64,000 nt of DNA. It comes from Novipirellula artificiosorum (GTDB taxonomy: Bacteria; Planctomycetota; Planctomycetia; Pirellulales; Pirellulaceae). The DNA is taken from assembly GCF_007860135.1 (NCBI RefSeq), contig NZ_SJPV01000002.1, forward strand, positions 144,955-208,954, in the 5' to 3' direction. Every line of letters starts with the position of its first letter. Within the stretch, counting starts at the first letter, position 1. Under the pieces are notes generated by a model, which saw nothing but the letters and a program-made list of their open reading frames with translations, was not told the origin of the DNA and searched no databases. Both the position numbers and the translations under genes were made by a program. Shown here in pieces: positions 55,716 through 64,000 of the stretch.

Positions 55716-56483
55716 ATGAAATCAAGAATTGCATCCATTCTCGTGGCAGGGGTCTGCGTTGTTTTGGGTTCCTGTTCTAGGCCAGCGACGCCAACCGCTC
55801 GATCCAAGGAAGGGGCAACTCATGGGAGCGCGGACGCGGTGCGTGTTGCCGTAGTTACGGGCGGACACTCGTTTGACGTGCCGGAGTTCTACAAGCTTTT
55901 TCGCGAACTGCCGGGCGTGGATGCGTATCCACAGCACCTGGAACATTTCGCATCGAGCTCCGAGGCGGTTCGTGACGCCTACGACGCGGTGGTCTTCTAC
56001 GGCATGGAGCGAGGTGAGGCTCCGGAGGTCGGCGCTCACTACGCCGGGGACGCCAAGGCAGCTCTCGAGCAGATCGTTGAACGCGGACAGGGGATCGTGA
56101 TCCTGCATCATGCGGTGCTGGCGTGGGAAAAGTGGGATTTCTGGGATCAAGTGATTGGCCATGATGAGCGCAACTTCCGATGGAAGCCGGAACTTGACCT
56201 ACGAGTTGAAGTGGCTGACAAAGACCATCCTGTGACCCAGGGGACCACGGATTTTGACACGATTGACGAGGGCTACGTGCTGCACGGCGAGCATGATGGC
56301 CAAAGCAGGATTCTGCTGACGGCGGAACACAAAGACATCATGAAAGAGGTTGCTTGGGCGAGGGAAGTCGGCAAGTGCCGGGTGTTCGTTTTGACGTTGG
56401 GCGACAACCCAGAAGCTTGGAGCAACTCGGGGTTTTGCGACGTTCTCGAGCGTGGCATCCTGTGGACAGCGCGGGGTGATTGA
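55716..56483 (+). CDS. ThuA-like lipoprotein
   Basis: A 255-residue protein. The signal peptide ends in a lipobox-like VVLGSCS (Cys at about residue 19), so it is probably lipid-anchored. The mature domain matches the ThuA/class I glutamine-amidotransferase-like fold: VAVVTGGHSFDVPEFYKLF, GQGIVILHHAVLAW and the C-terminal VFVLTLGDNPEAW. ThuA proteins are linked to trehalose/sucrose-type sugar metabolism, and planctomycete relatives lie in polysaccharide clusters; function is not established. The ATG at 55716 begins the signal peptide. It converges with GH127, 13 bases apart. Confidence 0.84.
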   Translation: MKSRIASILVAGVCVVLGSCSRPATPTARSKEGATHGSADAVRVAVVTGGHSFDVPEFYKLFRELPGVDAYPQHLEHFASSSEAVRDAYDAVVFYGMERGEAPEVGAHYAGDAKAALEQIVERGQGIVILHHAVLAWEKWDFWDQVIGHDERNFRWKPELDLRVEVADKDHPVTQGTTDFDTIDEGYVLHGEHDGQSRILLTAEHKDIMKEVAWAREVGKCRVFVLTLGDNPEAWSNSGFCDVLERGILWTARGD

Positions 56484-56496
56484 ACACCATCCCCGA

Positions 56497-58911
56497 TCAA
56501 TTCACCCGCCATTCTAGGATTCCGCCGGAAAACGTCGGCTGCAATTCCACTTCGATTCGAACGGCGTCGGTCTTGACTGGATCAAACTCAACGATCGCCC
56601 ATTGATCCTTGGCGGTGCTGAACTCGGATGGCATCTTGACGGGTTTCCATTCGCTACCGCTGCGATAAAGAAGCTTCCACGACTTGGGAACTCGGCATTG
56701 GCCACGGCCGGTGTCGTCAAACCAATAGACATTGACGTTCGAAAGGGTGGTCGGTTTGGCGAGATCGTACTGTACCCATTCGCTTGTGCCACGATGGTCC
56801 CACCATGTAAAACGGGGGATTTCATGATCGCCGGAGTGCTGCGGTTCCATCTGATCGCTAACAGCCTCGATGGTGTCGCTTCGGCCGCAATGCGACGCGG
56901 AAGCCTGGCTTGTCGACGCGATCGTCGGCAACGGGGCCACGACAGCCCGGTCGGCGGATCGCGGAATCCAAACCGCCATTTCGTTAGCACCCCGGTGACA
57001 CCAAGCGTAGTAGGGGATCATGGTGATCGGCTTCTCGCGATTCGCGGACTGTCCATCCTCATCGCGATAGACGGCGTTTGCGCTGCCGGTCAGCACCGTG
57101 ATTCCGCCCAATAGATTAGGGCGATGTTCGGGTGCCAGTGTCGTGTTGTCGGCCAACCACGTATCGAGGACTTGCCCGTCATGATCAGCACCCTCGATAC
57201 AGTAAACCAATGGTCCCCGCTCAAACGCCACCCGGCCACGGTCGTATTCGATCTGCTCGTTCGCCAACACTCGGCGTATTGGCATCGGCAAGTCTAACTC
57301 AACAACGTCGCCTGGTTGCCAAAGGCGATCAAGCATCGCGTACCCGTCAACGAGAGGGGCATGGGCCGGGGTGCCATTGACGCGCAGTTTCCAATCGGCC
57401 GGCGTTACATCTTCATAGCGATAAAGGTCACTCGGCAGCACCTCGCCGCGCACCCAACCCGGTATCCGCAATCGCAAGCCAAACCGTTGCGTGCTTTCGG
57501 GAGAGACGGTCATGCGAATTTTGCCGCTCCACGGGTAGTCGGTCTGTTGCACCAATTCGACGGAACCCGACGCCAAGTCGGCGGTCGCCTTTCCGGCGAG
57601 AAACAGATTCACATACAAATCGTCATCGCGGACCGCATAAGCGTAGCCAGGAATCGACGGCAGAAATCGCACCACGTTGCTCGGACAGCATGAGCAATTG
57701 AACCAGGGACTCCGTTGTAAGTCACCTTGGTTGAAGCGAAAACGCATGTCGCATTCAAGGGGATTGGGATAGAAGAACTGATCTCCGCTGAGCGACACAC
57801 CCGACAGAAAGCCGTTGTAGACGATTCGTTCGAGCACATCGGCATACTTGGCGTCACCATGCAGTAGAAACATTCGATGATTCCACATGGCCAGAGCGAT
57901 TGCTGCACAGGTTTCATTGTAGGCCTTCAAATTCGTCAACTTGTAAGCGCCCGCGTAGCCTTCGCCCGCTCCCTGTTGGCCAACGCTACCGATCAAGTAG
58001 AGCTTGCGGCCGACCACGTCGTTCCAGATGCGATCGATCGCGTCGATGTATTCGGATTCGCCCGTCATTGCCGCAACGTCAGCCACACCGGCGTAGAAGT
58101 AGCCACCGCGAACGGCATGGCCGACCGCCTCCGACTGGCTGACGACTCGGGCATGGTCCTGGGCGTATTGTCCGTAAAGTTTCTCGCGTTTGTCTTCATT
58201 GCCGCGCATGTCGACGAAGAACTTGGCCAAGTCGAGGTATTTCGGTTCCCCTGTCGCTCGAGCGAGACGAACCAACCCAATTTCGATTTCCTCGTGACCC
58301 GGCACATCCGTTCTTTGACCCGGCTCGGGGCCAAACACCTCATCGATTAGGTCCGCGTTCTTGACGGCAAGATCGAGAAAGTTTCGTTTGCCGGTTGCTT
58401 GGAAATGGGCCACCGCTGCTTCGTACATGTGACCGACATTGTACAGCTCATGACTGTGGTCCAATCCCGTCCATCGCGGGTCTTGTCCGTAGCGTCCGCG
58501 CGACTGAGACGTCTTGGCGGTGTAGAGGTAGCCGTCCGGCTCTTGAGCTGCTGCAAACTTCGCAATCAAATCGTCCAAGTACTTGTCCAGCTTCGGATCG
58601 AACTTGAGTGCCAGCGTGTAGGAAGCGCCCTCGACGATCTTGAATACATCGGAATCGTTGAAGAAAATGCCCTCGAAGCCTTCTGGGTCTTTGTTGGCTG
58701 CTGCCACAAAGTTGCGGATCCGACCCGTCTGCTCGCAGCGTTCAAAGCAATAGGGCACCGTAACCCGAGAATTCGTTTCCATTCGCGACTGCCAGAAACC
58801 AGGGCCCACGTCAACCGCTGTAAACGGCACCGGTTGAATCGGGTAGTCGGCGGCAATGGCTCGACCACCGAAGAGCATCAATAGAACGAGGAAAATGATG
58901 GTACGACGCAT
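56497..58911 (-). CDS. GH127 beta-L-arabinofuranosidase-like (DUF1680)
   Basis: An 804-residue secreted glycosidase; signal peptide TIIFLVLLMLFGGRAIAAD. The (alpha/alpha)6 barrel has the conserved glutamate in AYNETCAAIALAMWNHRMF and the zinc/nucleophile cysteine cluster in WFNCSCCPSNVVRFL (about 400-410), as in HypBA1-type enzymes. The C-terminal 150 residues resemble a discoidin-like carbohydrate-binding domain (VNVYWFDDTGRGQCRVPKSW). The ATG at 58911 begins the signal peptide. It is the third gene of a minus-strand run after two sulfatases, 83 bases after sulfatase 5. It probably releases L-arabinose or a similar L-sugar. Confidence 0.9.
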   Translation of the reverse strand: MRRTIIFLVLLMLFGGRAIAADYPIQPVPFTAVDVGPGFWQSRMETNSRVTVPYCFERCEQTGRIRNFVAAANKDPEGFEGIFFNDSDVFKIVEGASYTLALKFDPKLDKYLDDLIAKFAAAQEPDGYLYTAKTSQSRGRYGQDPRWTGLDHSHELYNVGHMYEAAVAHFQATGKRNFLDLAVKNADLIDEVFGPEPGQRTDVPGHEEIEIGLVRLARATGEPKYLDLAKFFVDMRGNEDKREKLYGQYAQDHARVVSQSEAVGHAVRGGYFYAGVADVAAMTGESEYIDAIDRIWNDVVGRKLYLIGSVGQQGAGEGYAGAYKLTNLKAYNETCAAIALAMWNHRMFLLHGDAKYADVLERIVYNGFLSGVSLSGDQFFYPNPLECDMRFRFNQGDLQRSPWFNCSCCPSNVVRFLPSIPGYAYAVRDDDLYVNLFLAGKATADLASGSVELVQQTDYPWSGKIRMTVSPESTQRFGLRLRIPGWVRGEVLPSDLYRYEDVTPADWKLRVNGTPAHAPLVDGYAMLDRLWQPGDVVELDLPMPIRRVLANEQIEYDRGRVAFERGPLVYCIEGADHDGQVLDTWLADNTTLAPEHRPNLLGGITVLTGSANAVYRDEDGQSANREKPITMIPYYAWCHRGANEMAVWIPRSADRAVVAPLPTIASTSQASASHCGRSDTIEAVSDQMEPQHSGDHEIPRFTWWDHRGTSEWVQYDLAKPTTLSNVNVYWFDDTGRGQCRVPKSWKLLYRSGSEWKPVKMPSEFSTAKDQWAIVEFDPVKTDAVRIEVELQPTFSGGILEWRVN

Positions 58912-58994
58912 AGCACATCCTGTTGGCGGTTGGCGTAACGGCTCGGAGATCCAAGAAACACGCTTGGTCGATTCACAAAAAGGTCTAACGGGTT

Positions 58995-60602
58995 CTAACG
59001 AGGTCGGCGTTTTTCCAACCAATCTTGTTGCGGGACGAGATCAGGGTGATCCCTTGCCCAATCGGGAATCGGAAACCACCGCAGCGAACTGAGTCGCGGA
59101 TAGGTTTCCCAAACGTTGGCTGCTTTGGGATCGGTTTGTCGTAGATCTCCGGTTTGCGTCAGGTATTCGGTTAAACGACTTGCCAAATCGGCTTTGATCT
59201 CCTTTGCAGATGGTTCCTCAGAGAGGTTTTCGAGGCAGGCGGGATCGCGTTGGATGTCGTACAGCTCCTCGCTCGGTCTAAGGTCCACGGCTGCGGCCAA
59301 CAGTTGAGCGACGTTCGTTTGGTCCCGGTTGGCAATCATCCATTGTAACGTTGGTCCATTGTCGATGTCGTGGAAACCGCCGAGTGCGTCTCCCAGCTGA
59401 CTTTGGATCAAGTTGCCATCGCCATCATATTTTGCCTTGTCAAACTTCTGTGCTGCGCCCGCTGGCCAGCGTTCGGGCGTGAAATTCCGAATGTACAAAT
59501 GCGTCTTGGTCCGGATGCAACGACAGGGATAGCCAAGCGAACGAAAGCGAGAGGATGAATGTCGCTCTCGCCCGCTGAAAACCCCGTCGCGCGGCGAAGC
59601 TATCTCGTCGGAGAGATTCGAATAGTGACCGAGCAGACTGCGTCCCGGCATTTGATCCGCCTGCTTGGGCGCGACTTCTGCGGCATGAAAAATCGTCTGG
59701 GTGACATCGATGAGGCTGACGAGGTCGTCATTGTCCTGCCCGGCGGGAATCATCGCGGGCCAGCTGATCGCAAGTGGCATGTGAATGCCGTATTCGTATA
59801 GGTTTGCTTTGGCACGAGGGAACGGCATCCCGTTGTCGCTGGTCACGATCACCAGCGTGTTGTCGAGTTCGCCAGCCCGTTGCAACTCGTCGAGCATTCG
59901 CTGCAAATGCGAGTCGAACCACTCGATTTCAAACATGTAGTCGGCAACGTCCGAGCGAACTTCATCACTATCGGGCAAGAATCCGGGCAGCTCGATTTGA
60001 TCGGGGTCAATGCCATTTCTTTTCCCGATGCCTCGGTCATAGTCTCGATGGGGTTCGCTACATCCAAACCAAAAACAGAAAGGTTGGCCCGACGGGCGTT
60101 CCTTCAAGAAGTCGGAAAAGTTCGCGGCATAATCGGTGTTCCTGATTCCCGTGGGAGTCTCCATTTTTCGATCGCTGTACGCCTTTCCAGCCGGATTGTG
60201 TGGCCAACCCCTCGCCGAACCTGGGCTCCATCCTTTGCCGGTCATTCCGACATGATAGCCGTGGTCAGACAATTGATCGGTGAACACGGGAAGGTCGGGC
60301 GGGAAGTAGCTCGCGTGCGTTCCCGCCTCACGAATTTGCCAGATTTCGCGGCCCGTCAAAAACGCTGCCCGCATCGGACTGCATCCCGGGGCGGGAGTGA
60401 AGGCATTGCGAAACAGGATCCCTGACTTTGCAACTTGATCAAACGCCGGAGTCTGAATCGCCGCCGTGCCGTAGGCGGACGCATGCGGATACGACTGATC
60501 GTCGGCTATCGCGATCAAGATATTCGGCCGCGCCGCAACAGAGACCGCCGCGCCGATGCAGATCCAAGCGACGATCAGGGCCATGCGATTATCAAGCTTC
60601 AT
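58995..60602 (-). CDS. Sulfatase 5 (S1 family, CSPMR variant)
   Basis: A 535-residue secreted sulfatase with a signal peptide (ALIVAWICIGAAVSVAARP). The active-site motif is CSPMR with cysteine at residue 74 and methionine at the fourth place, where serine or threonine is usual; C, P and R of the modification motif are intact. Metal ligands are D34-D35 and TSDNGMPFP. KANLYEYGIHMPLAISWP groups it with sulfatases 1 and 2. It lies 45 bases after sulfatase 6 and 83 before GH127, in one minus-strand run. Confidence 0.89.
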   Translation of the reverse strand: MKLDNRMALIVAWICIGAAVSVAARPNILIAIADDQSYPHASAYGTAAIQTPAFDQVAKSGILFRNAFTPAPGCSPMRAAFLTGREIWQIREAGTHASYFPPDLPVFTDQLSDHGYHVGMTGKGWSPGSARGWPHNPAGKAYSDRKMETPTGIRNTDYAANFSDFLKERPSGQPFCFWFGCSEPHRDYDRGIGKRNGIDPDQIELPGFLPDSDEVRSDVADYMFEIEWFDSHLQRMLDELQRAGELDNTLVIVTSDNGMPFPRAKANLYEYGIHMPLAISWPAMIPAGQDNDDLVSLIDVTQTIFHAAEVAPKQADQMPGRSLLGHYSNLSDEIASPRDGVFSGRERHSSSRFRSLGYPCRCIRTKTHLYIRNFTPERWPAGAAQKFDKAKYDGDGNLIQSQLGDALGGFHDIDNGPTLQWMIANRDQTNVAQLLAAAVDLRPSEELYDIQRDPACLENLSEEPSAKEIKADLASRLTEYLTQTGDLRQTDPKAANVWETYPRLSSLRWFPIPDWARDHPDLVPQQDWLEKRRPR

Positions 60603-60647
60603 CTGATTACCTTAAGAGGTTGAAAACAGGATGCGTCAAGGAGTGGG

Positions 60648-62015
60648 TTAGGGATTGTCGGAGAGACTTTTGAGGATTTCGGAGCGTCGCCTTTGCAACC
60701 GTTCGATGATTTCCGTGTTTCCGTTTGCCACGTTGGTCCTTTCCTCCTCGTTGTTGCCGAGATCCACGAGAAACAATCCGTCCTTCGTCGTCTCAACCTC
60801 GGCCTTATTGCTTCGATCGGTTGGGTTACCCAGGAGCTTCCAGTTTCCGTCACGGATCGCCCATTGTGGCCTCTTTCCGCCACCCAAGTGCCAATAGAGA
60901 AAATCATGAGGGGTCGCAACGTCCCGATCATGCAACACATTCACCAGACTTTTTCCGTCGAGTGGCTTGCGGAAGGATTCAACGCCACACAGCTCGCTAA
61001 CCGTTGGAAACCAATCGATCCCACAAGCCAGCTGCTCCCGAACTTGATTGGCTGGAATCACGCCGGGCAACGAGGCGATTGAGGGGACACGAATGCCACC
61101 CTCGAACAGGCAACCTTTGGCACCTCGCAAATCACCTGCATTTCCGCCACCGAAAAAGGCCCGCTCTTCGGTCGAGTGCCCATGGTCAGACTGAAAGACC
61201 ACCAAGGTTTTGTCCGTCAGCCCAAGCTCCTCGAGGTGATCGAGCACCAAGCCAATCTTCTCATCCATCGTCGAAACCAATTCGGCGTATTGTCTGCGAG
61301 GAGACTCGAGATGCCGATAATGCTGACGCCACCGGTTCTCGCCCTGCATCGGGTAGTGTGGGATGTTCAGTGCCCAATAGAGAAAGAACGGTTTGTCTCG
61401 ATTCGTTTCCATGAAGCTCTTACATTCCCGAACCATCAAGTCCGGAAAATAAGCTCCGTCTTCCCACGTCATTTCCGCGTTTCGCCAAAGGTCGTGACGA
61501 TTGGGGCCCTGCCAATAAAAGTAGTGAGAGTAGTTGTCGATACAGCCGCCCATATGGCCAAACGACGTATCAAAACCCTGGGCGTTGGGCATCGTTTCTT
61601 TCGTATAGCCGAGATGCCATTTTCCAACATGGCCGGTGACGTAGCCCGCAGCTTTCAGCTGCTCGGCAATCGTGACTTCTGACGGACTCATACCCGCAAC
61701 ACCCTCTTGCGACGAGACGTTTCCCGGCACACCGGCCCGAACGGGAAATCGGCCGGTGAGGAGCCCTGCACGCGATGCCGAACAGATGGCGGACGGTGAG
61801 TACATGTTCGTAAACCGAACTCCGCGTTTGGCAAGATTGTCTAAGTTTGGAGTTTCAAGGTCTTGGGATCCGTAGCAGTTCAGGTCGAAGGTTCCTTGAT
61901 CATCCGAATAGATCAGCAGAACATTGGGGGGCATCCAATCCGTCGTCTGGTCCGCCCCCAAAAGAGGCGACCCGTATGCAAATGCAAGGAACGCGATCGT
62001 TAGTGGAAGTCTCAT
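60648..62015 (-). CDS. Sulfatase 6 (S1 family, CSASR variant)
   Basis: A 455-residue secreted sulfatase. The signal peptide is LPLTIAFLAFAYGSPLLGAD. The motif is CSASR, cysteine at residue 78, with alanine at the position normally held by proline; C-x-A-x-R is an accepted variant for formylglycine formation in some bacteria. Metal ligands are D38-D39 and FQSDHGHS. GYVTGHVGKWHLGY and CLFEGGIRVPSIASLPG are typical of GALNS/arylsulfatase-like members. First gene of the minus-strand run with sulfatase 5 and GH127, divergent from the DUF1080 gene. Confidence 0.9.
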   Translation of the reverse strand: MRLPLTIAFLAFAYGSPLLGADQTTDWMPPNVLLIYSDDQGTFDLNCYGSQDLETPNLDNLAKRGVRFTNMYSPSAICSASRAGLLTGRFPVRAGVPGNVSSQEGVAGMSPSEVTIAEQLKAAGYVTGHVGKWHLGYTKETMPNAQGFDTSFGHMGGCIDNYSHYFYWQGPNRHDLWRNAEMTWEDGAYFPDLMVRECKSFMETNRDKPFFLYWALNIPHYPMQGENRWRQHYRHLESPRRQYAELVSTMDEKIGLVLDHLEELGLTDKTLVVFQSDHGHSTEERAFFGGGNAGDLRGAKGCLFEGGIRVPSIASLPGVIPANQVREQLACGIDWFPTVSELCGVESFRKPLDGKSLVNVLHDRDVATPHDFLYWHLGGGKRPQWAIRDGNWKLLGNPTDRSNKAEVETTKDGLFLVDLGNNEEERTNVANGNTEIIERLQRRRSEILKSLSDNP

Positions 62016-62494
62016 GGAAGGGGGGCTCTAATGTTTGATGGTCTTCGTTCACACGGTTATACCATCCTGATTGGTGTGTTGCCGTCCGTGTGGGCGTTTT
62101 TCTTTGACGCTTCTCGGCGAACACCACACCCCAATGAGTGATTCTGAAAAGAATTTGGAGTTGTTGTTTTGGAGGAGCCACCGGATCGTTACCTTTGTTG
62201 TCGTCACTGGGATCTGGACAAGGATCGCCCATGAATGCTGGCTCCCTCATCCCCGGCCCTTCTCCCCCGAAAAAAACGGGGGAGACATAGAGGAGCAGCT
62301 AAACGTGTTTACGAAAGGGAGACCACTCTCTTTATTGTGTTCGATGCGGTCCAGCGCTGCGATTACCTCCGGGTTTCAGCTCGGGATAACCGTACGATCT
62401 CTTACTCGGGTAGAATGTGCCGTTCCTAAGGGTGCCGGGGTCAACCGACCGCGGCACCTGTTCACTCACCCTGATCACTTTTTGGATCTTTATC
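62016..62494. other. 479-base divergent intergenic region
   Basis: It holds the promoters of sulfatase 6 (minus) and the DUF1080 gene (plus), and the hairpin at 62261-62285. No gene is recognised. Confidence 0.45.
62261..62285. repeat. Perfect 9-bp hairpin with an A7 loop
   Basis: TCTCCCCCG and CGGGGGAGA pair exactly around a loop of seven A. It lies in the middle of a divergent promoter region, so it is not an end-of-gene terminator. It may be a dispersed palindromic repeat or a leader hairpin for the DUF1080 gene. Confidence 0.6.
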
Positions 62495-63520
62495 ATGCGA
62501 TTCCGAACACTTCGCTTCCTCGCGGTTGCGAGCCTGCTTGCCGCTTGCTGCCCTACTGCCACTCATGCACAAGATGCCCCCAAAAGGGTGTGGACGGACC
62601 CTGCAGAGGCGGGTGAACAGGACCCTGATTTCTTAAAACAAGGAGAGTACGTTGGCAACGTTGACATCGAGGGCGAATCGACGTGCGGCGCACAGGTCGT
62701 CGCACTCGGCAAAGGCCAATTCGCTGCCACCTTGTATGTTGGTGGACTTCCGGGTGACGGCTGGAATGGCAATAAGCACTCCTCCACCGAAGCGTCGATC
62801 AAGGACGACGGATCGATCGTGTTCGAGTCGGAGGAGGGAATCGGAATCCTGAAAGATGGCGTGATCACGATCGTTGAGAATGGCGAGGCAATCGGAAAGC
62901 TGAAGAGAGTCGAACGCAGAAGCGAAACGCTTGGTAAGCAGCCGCCTCAGAATGCAAAGGTTCTGTTTGATGGGACGACAACGGATCAATGGGATCACGC
63001 CGTGATGGATGGCAAACTGCTTGCGTTTGCTCCACGGGAAAAGGGGAAATCGGGCACATCAAGCAAGGAAAAGTTTGGCAGCCACTCCGTGCATGTGGAG
63101 TTTCGCTTGCCTTACATGCCCGAAGCTCGAGGTCAGGCACGTGGCAACAGTGGCATTTACTTGCAGGGGCGTTACGAAGTGCAAATGCTCGACTCTTTCG
63201 GCCTTGAAGGCGAGGACAACGAGTGCGGTGGCATCTACAAAATATCGAAGCCAAACCAGAATCTGTGCTACCCACCGCTCGTATGGCAAACCTACGATAT
63301 CGACTTTACAGCTGCGGAGTACAACAACGAAGGCGAATTGGTCAAGCATCCCAACATGACCGTTCTGCACAACGGCGTGGTCATCCATCAGGATCTTGAG
63401 TTGCCTCATCACACGACAGCGGCCCCAAACAAGGCGGGCCCAGAGAAGGGGCCGATCTTTTTGCAGGATCACGGAAATCCTGTGCGTTACCGGAACATCT
63501 GGGTCACAACGAAACGATAA
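62495..63520 (+). CDS. DUF1080 (3-keto-glycoside hydrolase-like) protein
   Basis: A 341-residue secreted protein, signal peptide FLAVASLLAACCPTATHAQ. The N-terminal domain (about 25-150) is of unknown type. The C-terminal DUF1080 concanavalin-like domain starts VLFDGTTTDQWDHAVMDGKL and has GNSGIYLQGRYEVQMLDSFG, the family hallmark. Some DUF1080 members cleave 3-keto-disaccharides; others only bind sugars. The ATG at 62495 begins the signal peptide. Divergent from the sulfatase-GH127 operon, it is likely part of the same catabolic island. Confidence 0.86.
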   Translation: MRFRTLRFLAVASLLAACCPTATHAQDAPKRVWTDPAEAGEQDPDFLKQGEYVGNVDIEGESTCGAQVVALGKGQFAATLYVGGLPGDGWNGNKHSSTEASIKDDGSIVFESEEGIGILKDGVITIVENGEAIGKLKRVERRSETLGKQPPQNAKVLFDGTTTDQWDHAVMDGKLLAFAPREKGKSGTSSKEKFGSHSVHVEFRLPYMPEARGQARGNSGIYLQGRYEVQMLDSFGLEGEDNECGGIYKISKPNQNLCYPPLVWQTYDIDFTAAEYNNEGELVKHPNMTVLHNGVVIHQDLELPHHTTAAPNKAGPEKGPIFLQDHGNPVRYRNIWVTTKR

Positions 63521-63540
63521 GCATCATTGTAGCAACGGTG

Positions 63541-63720
63541 CTAGCCCGGATGATTCATGACCGATGTAGGCCGGATCAAGTCAATGCTTGCTGTGCCGGA
63601 ACTTCGGTCGCAAATGGCTCGTCATCTCCACTCGCACACTGCGCATGACAAAAGGGCATTGACGCCGCTCCGGCAGCACGTGCGACCTTGTTGCCAGCCT
63701 ACGTGAATCATGCGGGCTAG
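63541..63720. repeat. 180-bp imperfect palindromic element
   Basis: Begins CTAGCCCGGATGATTCA and ends TGAATCATGCGGGCTAG, which are complements with one mismatch over 17 bases. Weaker pairing continues inward (GTAGGCCGG against CCAGCCTAC). No clear target duplication. It lies between the DUF1080 gene and the terminator of the gene entering from the right edge. Confidence 0.62.
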
Positions 63721-63780
63721 GCATCGAAAGGTTCCGATCGCCAATCCCGGTCAATCGGAAAGGGCGAAAATCCGCTAAAC

Positions 63781-63814
63781 AAAAAAATCCCAGGGACGCA
63801 CGGCACGCCCTGGG
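63781..63814 (-). terminator. Intrinsic terminator, minus strand
   Basis: On the minus strand CCCAGGG and CCCTGGG form a 7-bp stem around a 12-base loop, immediately followed by a run of T (seven A on the plus strand at 63781-63787). It lies about 90 bases after the stop of the partial gene at 63905. Confidence 0.8.
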
Positions 63815-63904
63815 CTAGGAAAGCCCCGTCACATCGCAAGACCCAAAAAAGAGCGAGTGCAACATACGGTTATTCGTTTCTGGCCTTCGCCGAGAAGGGG
63901 CTAC

Positions 63905-64000
63905 CTACCGCTCAAAGTCAGGGTCCCCGGCAGCCATCGCGTCCGCCTCGGCGAGCGCAGCTTCGTAATCGTCAAGCGCTTGTTGGTCTGCGTCACCGAC
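63905..64000 (-). CDS. C-terminal end of a gene cut by the window edge
   Basis: A minus-strand frame entering at the right edge encodes QQALDDYEAALAEADAMAA and ends GDPDFER before TAG (63905-63907). Thirty-one residues are visible, acidic and helical. The clean codon pattern and the downstream terminator support a real gene. Function cannot be judged. Confidence 0.65.
   Translation of the reverse strand, partial: VGDADQQALDDYEAALAEADAMAAGDPDFER

Noticed and set aside
1..64000. CRISPR arrays, tRNA genes, rRNA genes and classic phage defence systems
   Set aside because: No regularly spaced direct repeats, no tRNA-like T-loop and acceptor pattern, and no defence-type nuclease or helicase set were found on reading the window.

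Overview
The window looks like a chromosomal segment from a marine planctomycete of the Rhodopirellula/Pirellulaceae type. The grounds are six secreted sulfatases beside rare-sugar glycosidases, a PEP-CTERM sorting signal, DUF1080, ThuA-like and DUF1680 proteins, a short 'LPSPYYL' lipoprotein, many genes without a clear Shine-Dalgarno sequence, and a dense set of short palindromic and MITE-like repeats. This assignment is an inference from gene content; no rRNA or tRNA gene was recognised.

Layout. 209-9000: a tightly packed four-gene ABC export module (secreted/membrane protein, ATPase, double-length permease, HEAT-repeat protein) and a convergent membrane-anchored prenyltransferase-like protein. 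9235-13067: larC, rpmJ (zinc-free bL36), a BshB1-like deacetylase, a bifunctional-nuclease-family protein and panC. 13083-17769: sugar-type ABC ATPase plus permease with no binding protein, then a divergent pair of methyl-transfer proteins (URO-D/MtaA-like and homocysteine S-methyltransferase-like). 17770-19109: a transposon graveyard. 19110-27707: carA, TPR, HAMP, Cys-rich secreted, ndk, small lipoprotein, PDZ and GNAT proteins. 28302-31555: dnaA and dnaB. 31574-33543: lipase and MoxR ATPase, translationally coupled. 33789-40220: nadB, then psd, pssA, a SAM methyltransferase that could make phosphatidylcholine, and a coupled secreted protein. 40396-63520: a catabolic island with six sulfatases, GH95, GH127, a clan GH-D-like protein, a DUF4832-like protein, ThuA and DUF1080 proteins.

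The island reads as desulfation plus debranching of a sulfated algal polysaccharide rich in L-fucose/L-galactose and L-arabinose. No SusC/D pair, TonB receptor or regulator is visible.

The strongest unusual signal is the mini-transposon load. A 297-bp element occurs twice in opposite orientation (about 97% identical by eye), each copy with its own 8-bp target duplication. A 364-bp element has similar GGCTC ends and an 8-bp duplication. A 270-bp Tn5-like deletion derivative has perfect 19-bp ends close to the Tn5 19-bp ends and still encodes the transposase C-terminus. Two elements sit exactly on gene stop codons. All coordinates and identities were read by eye.
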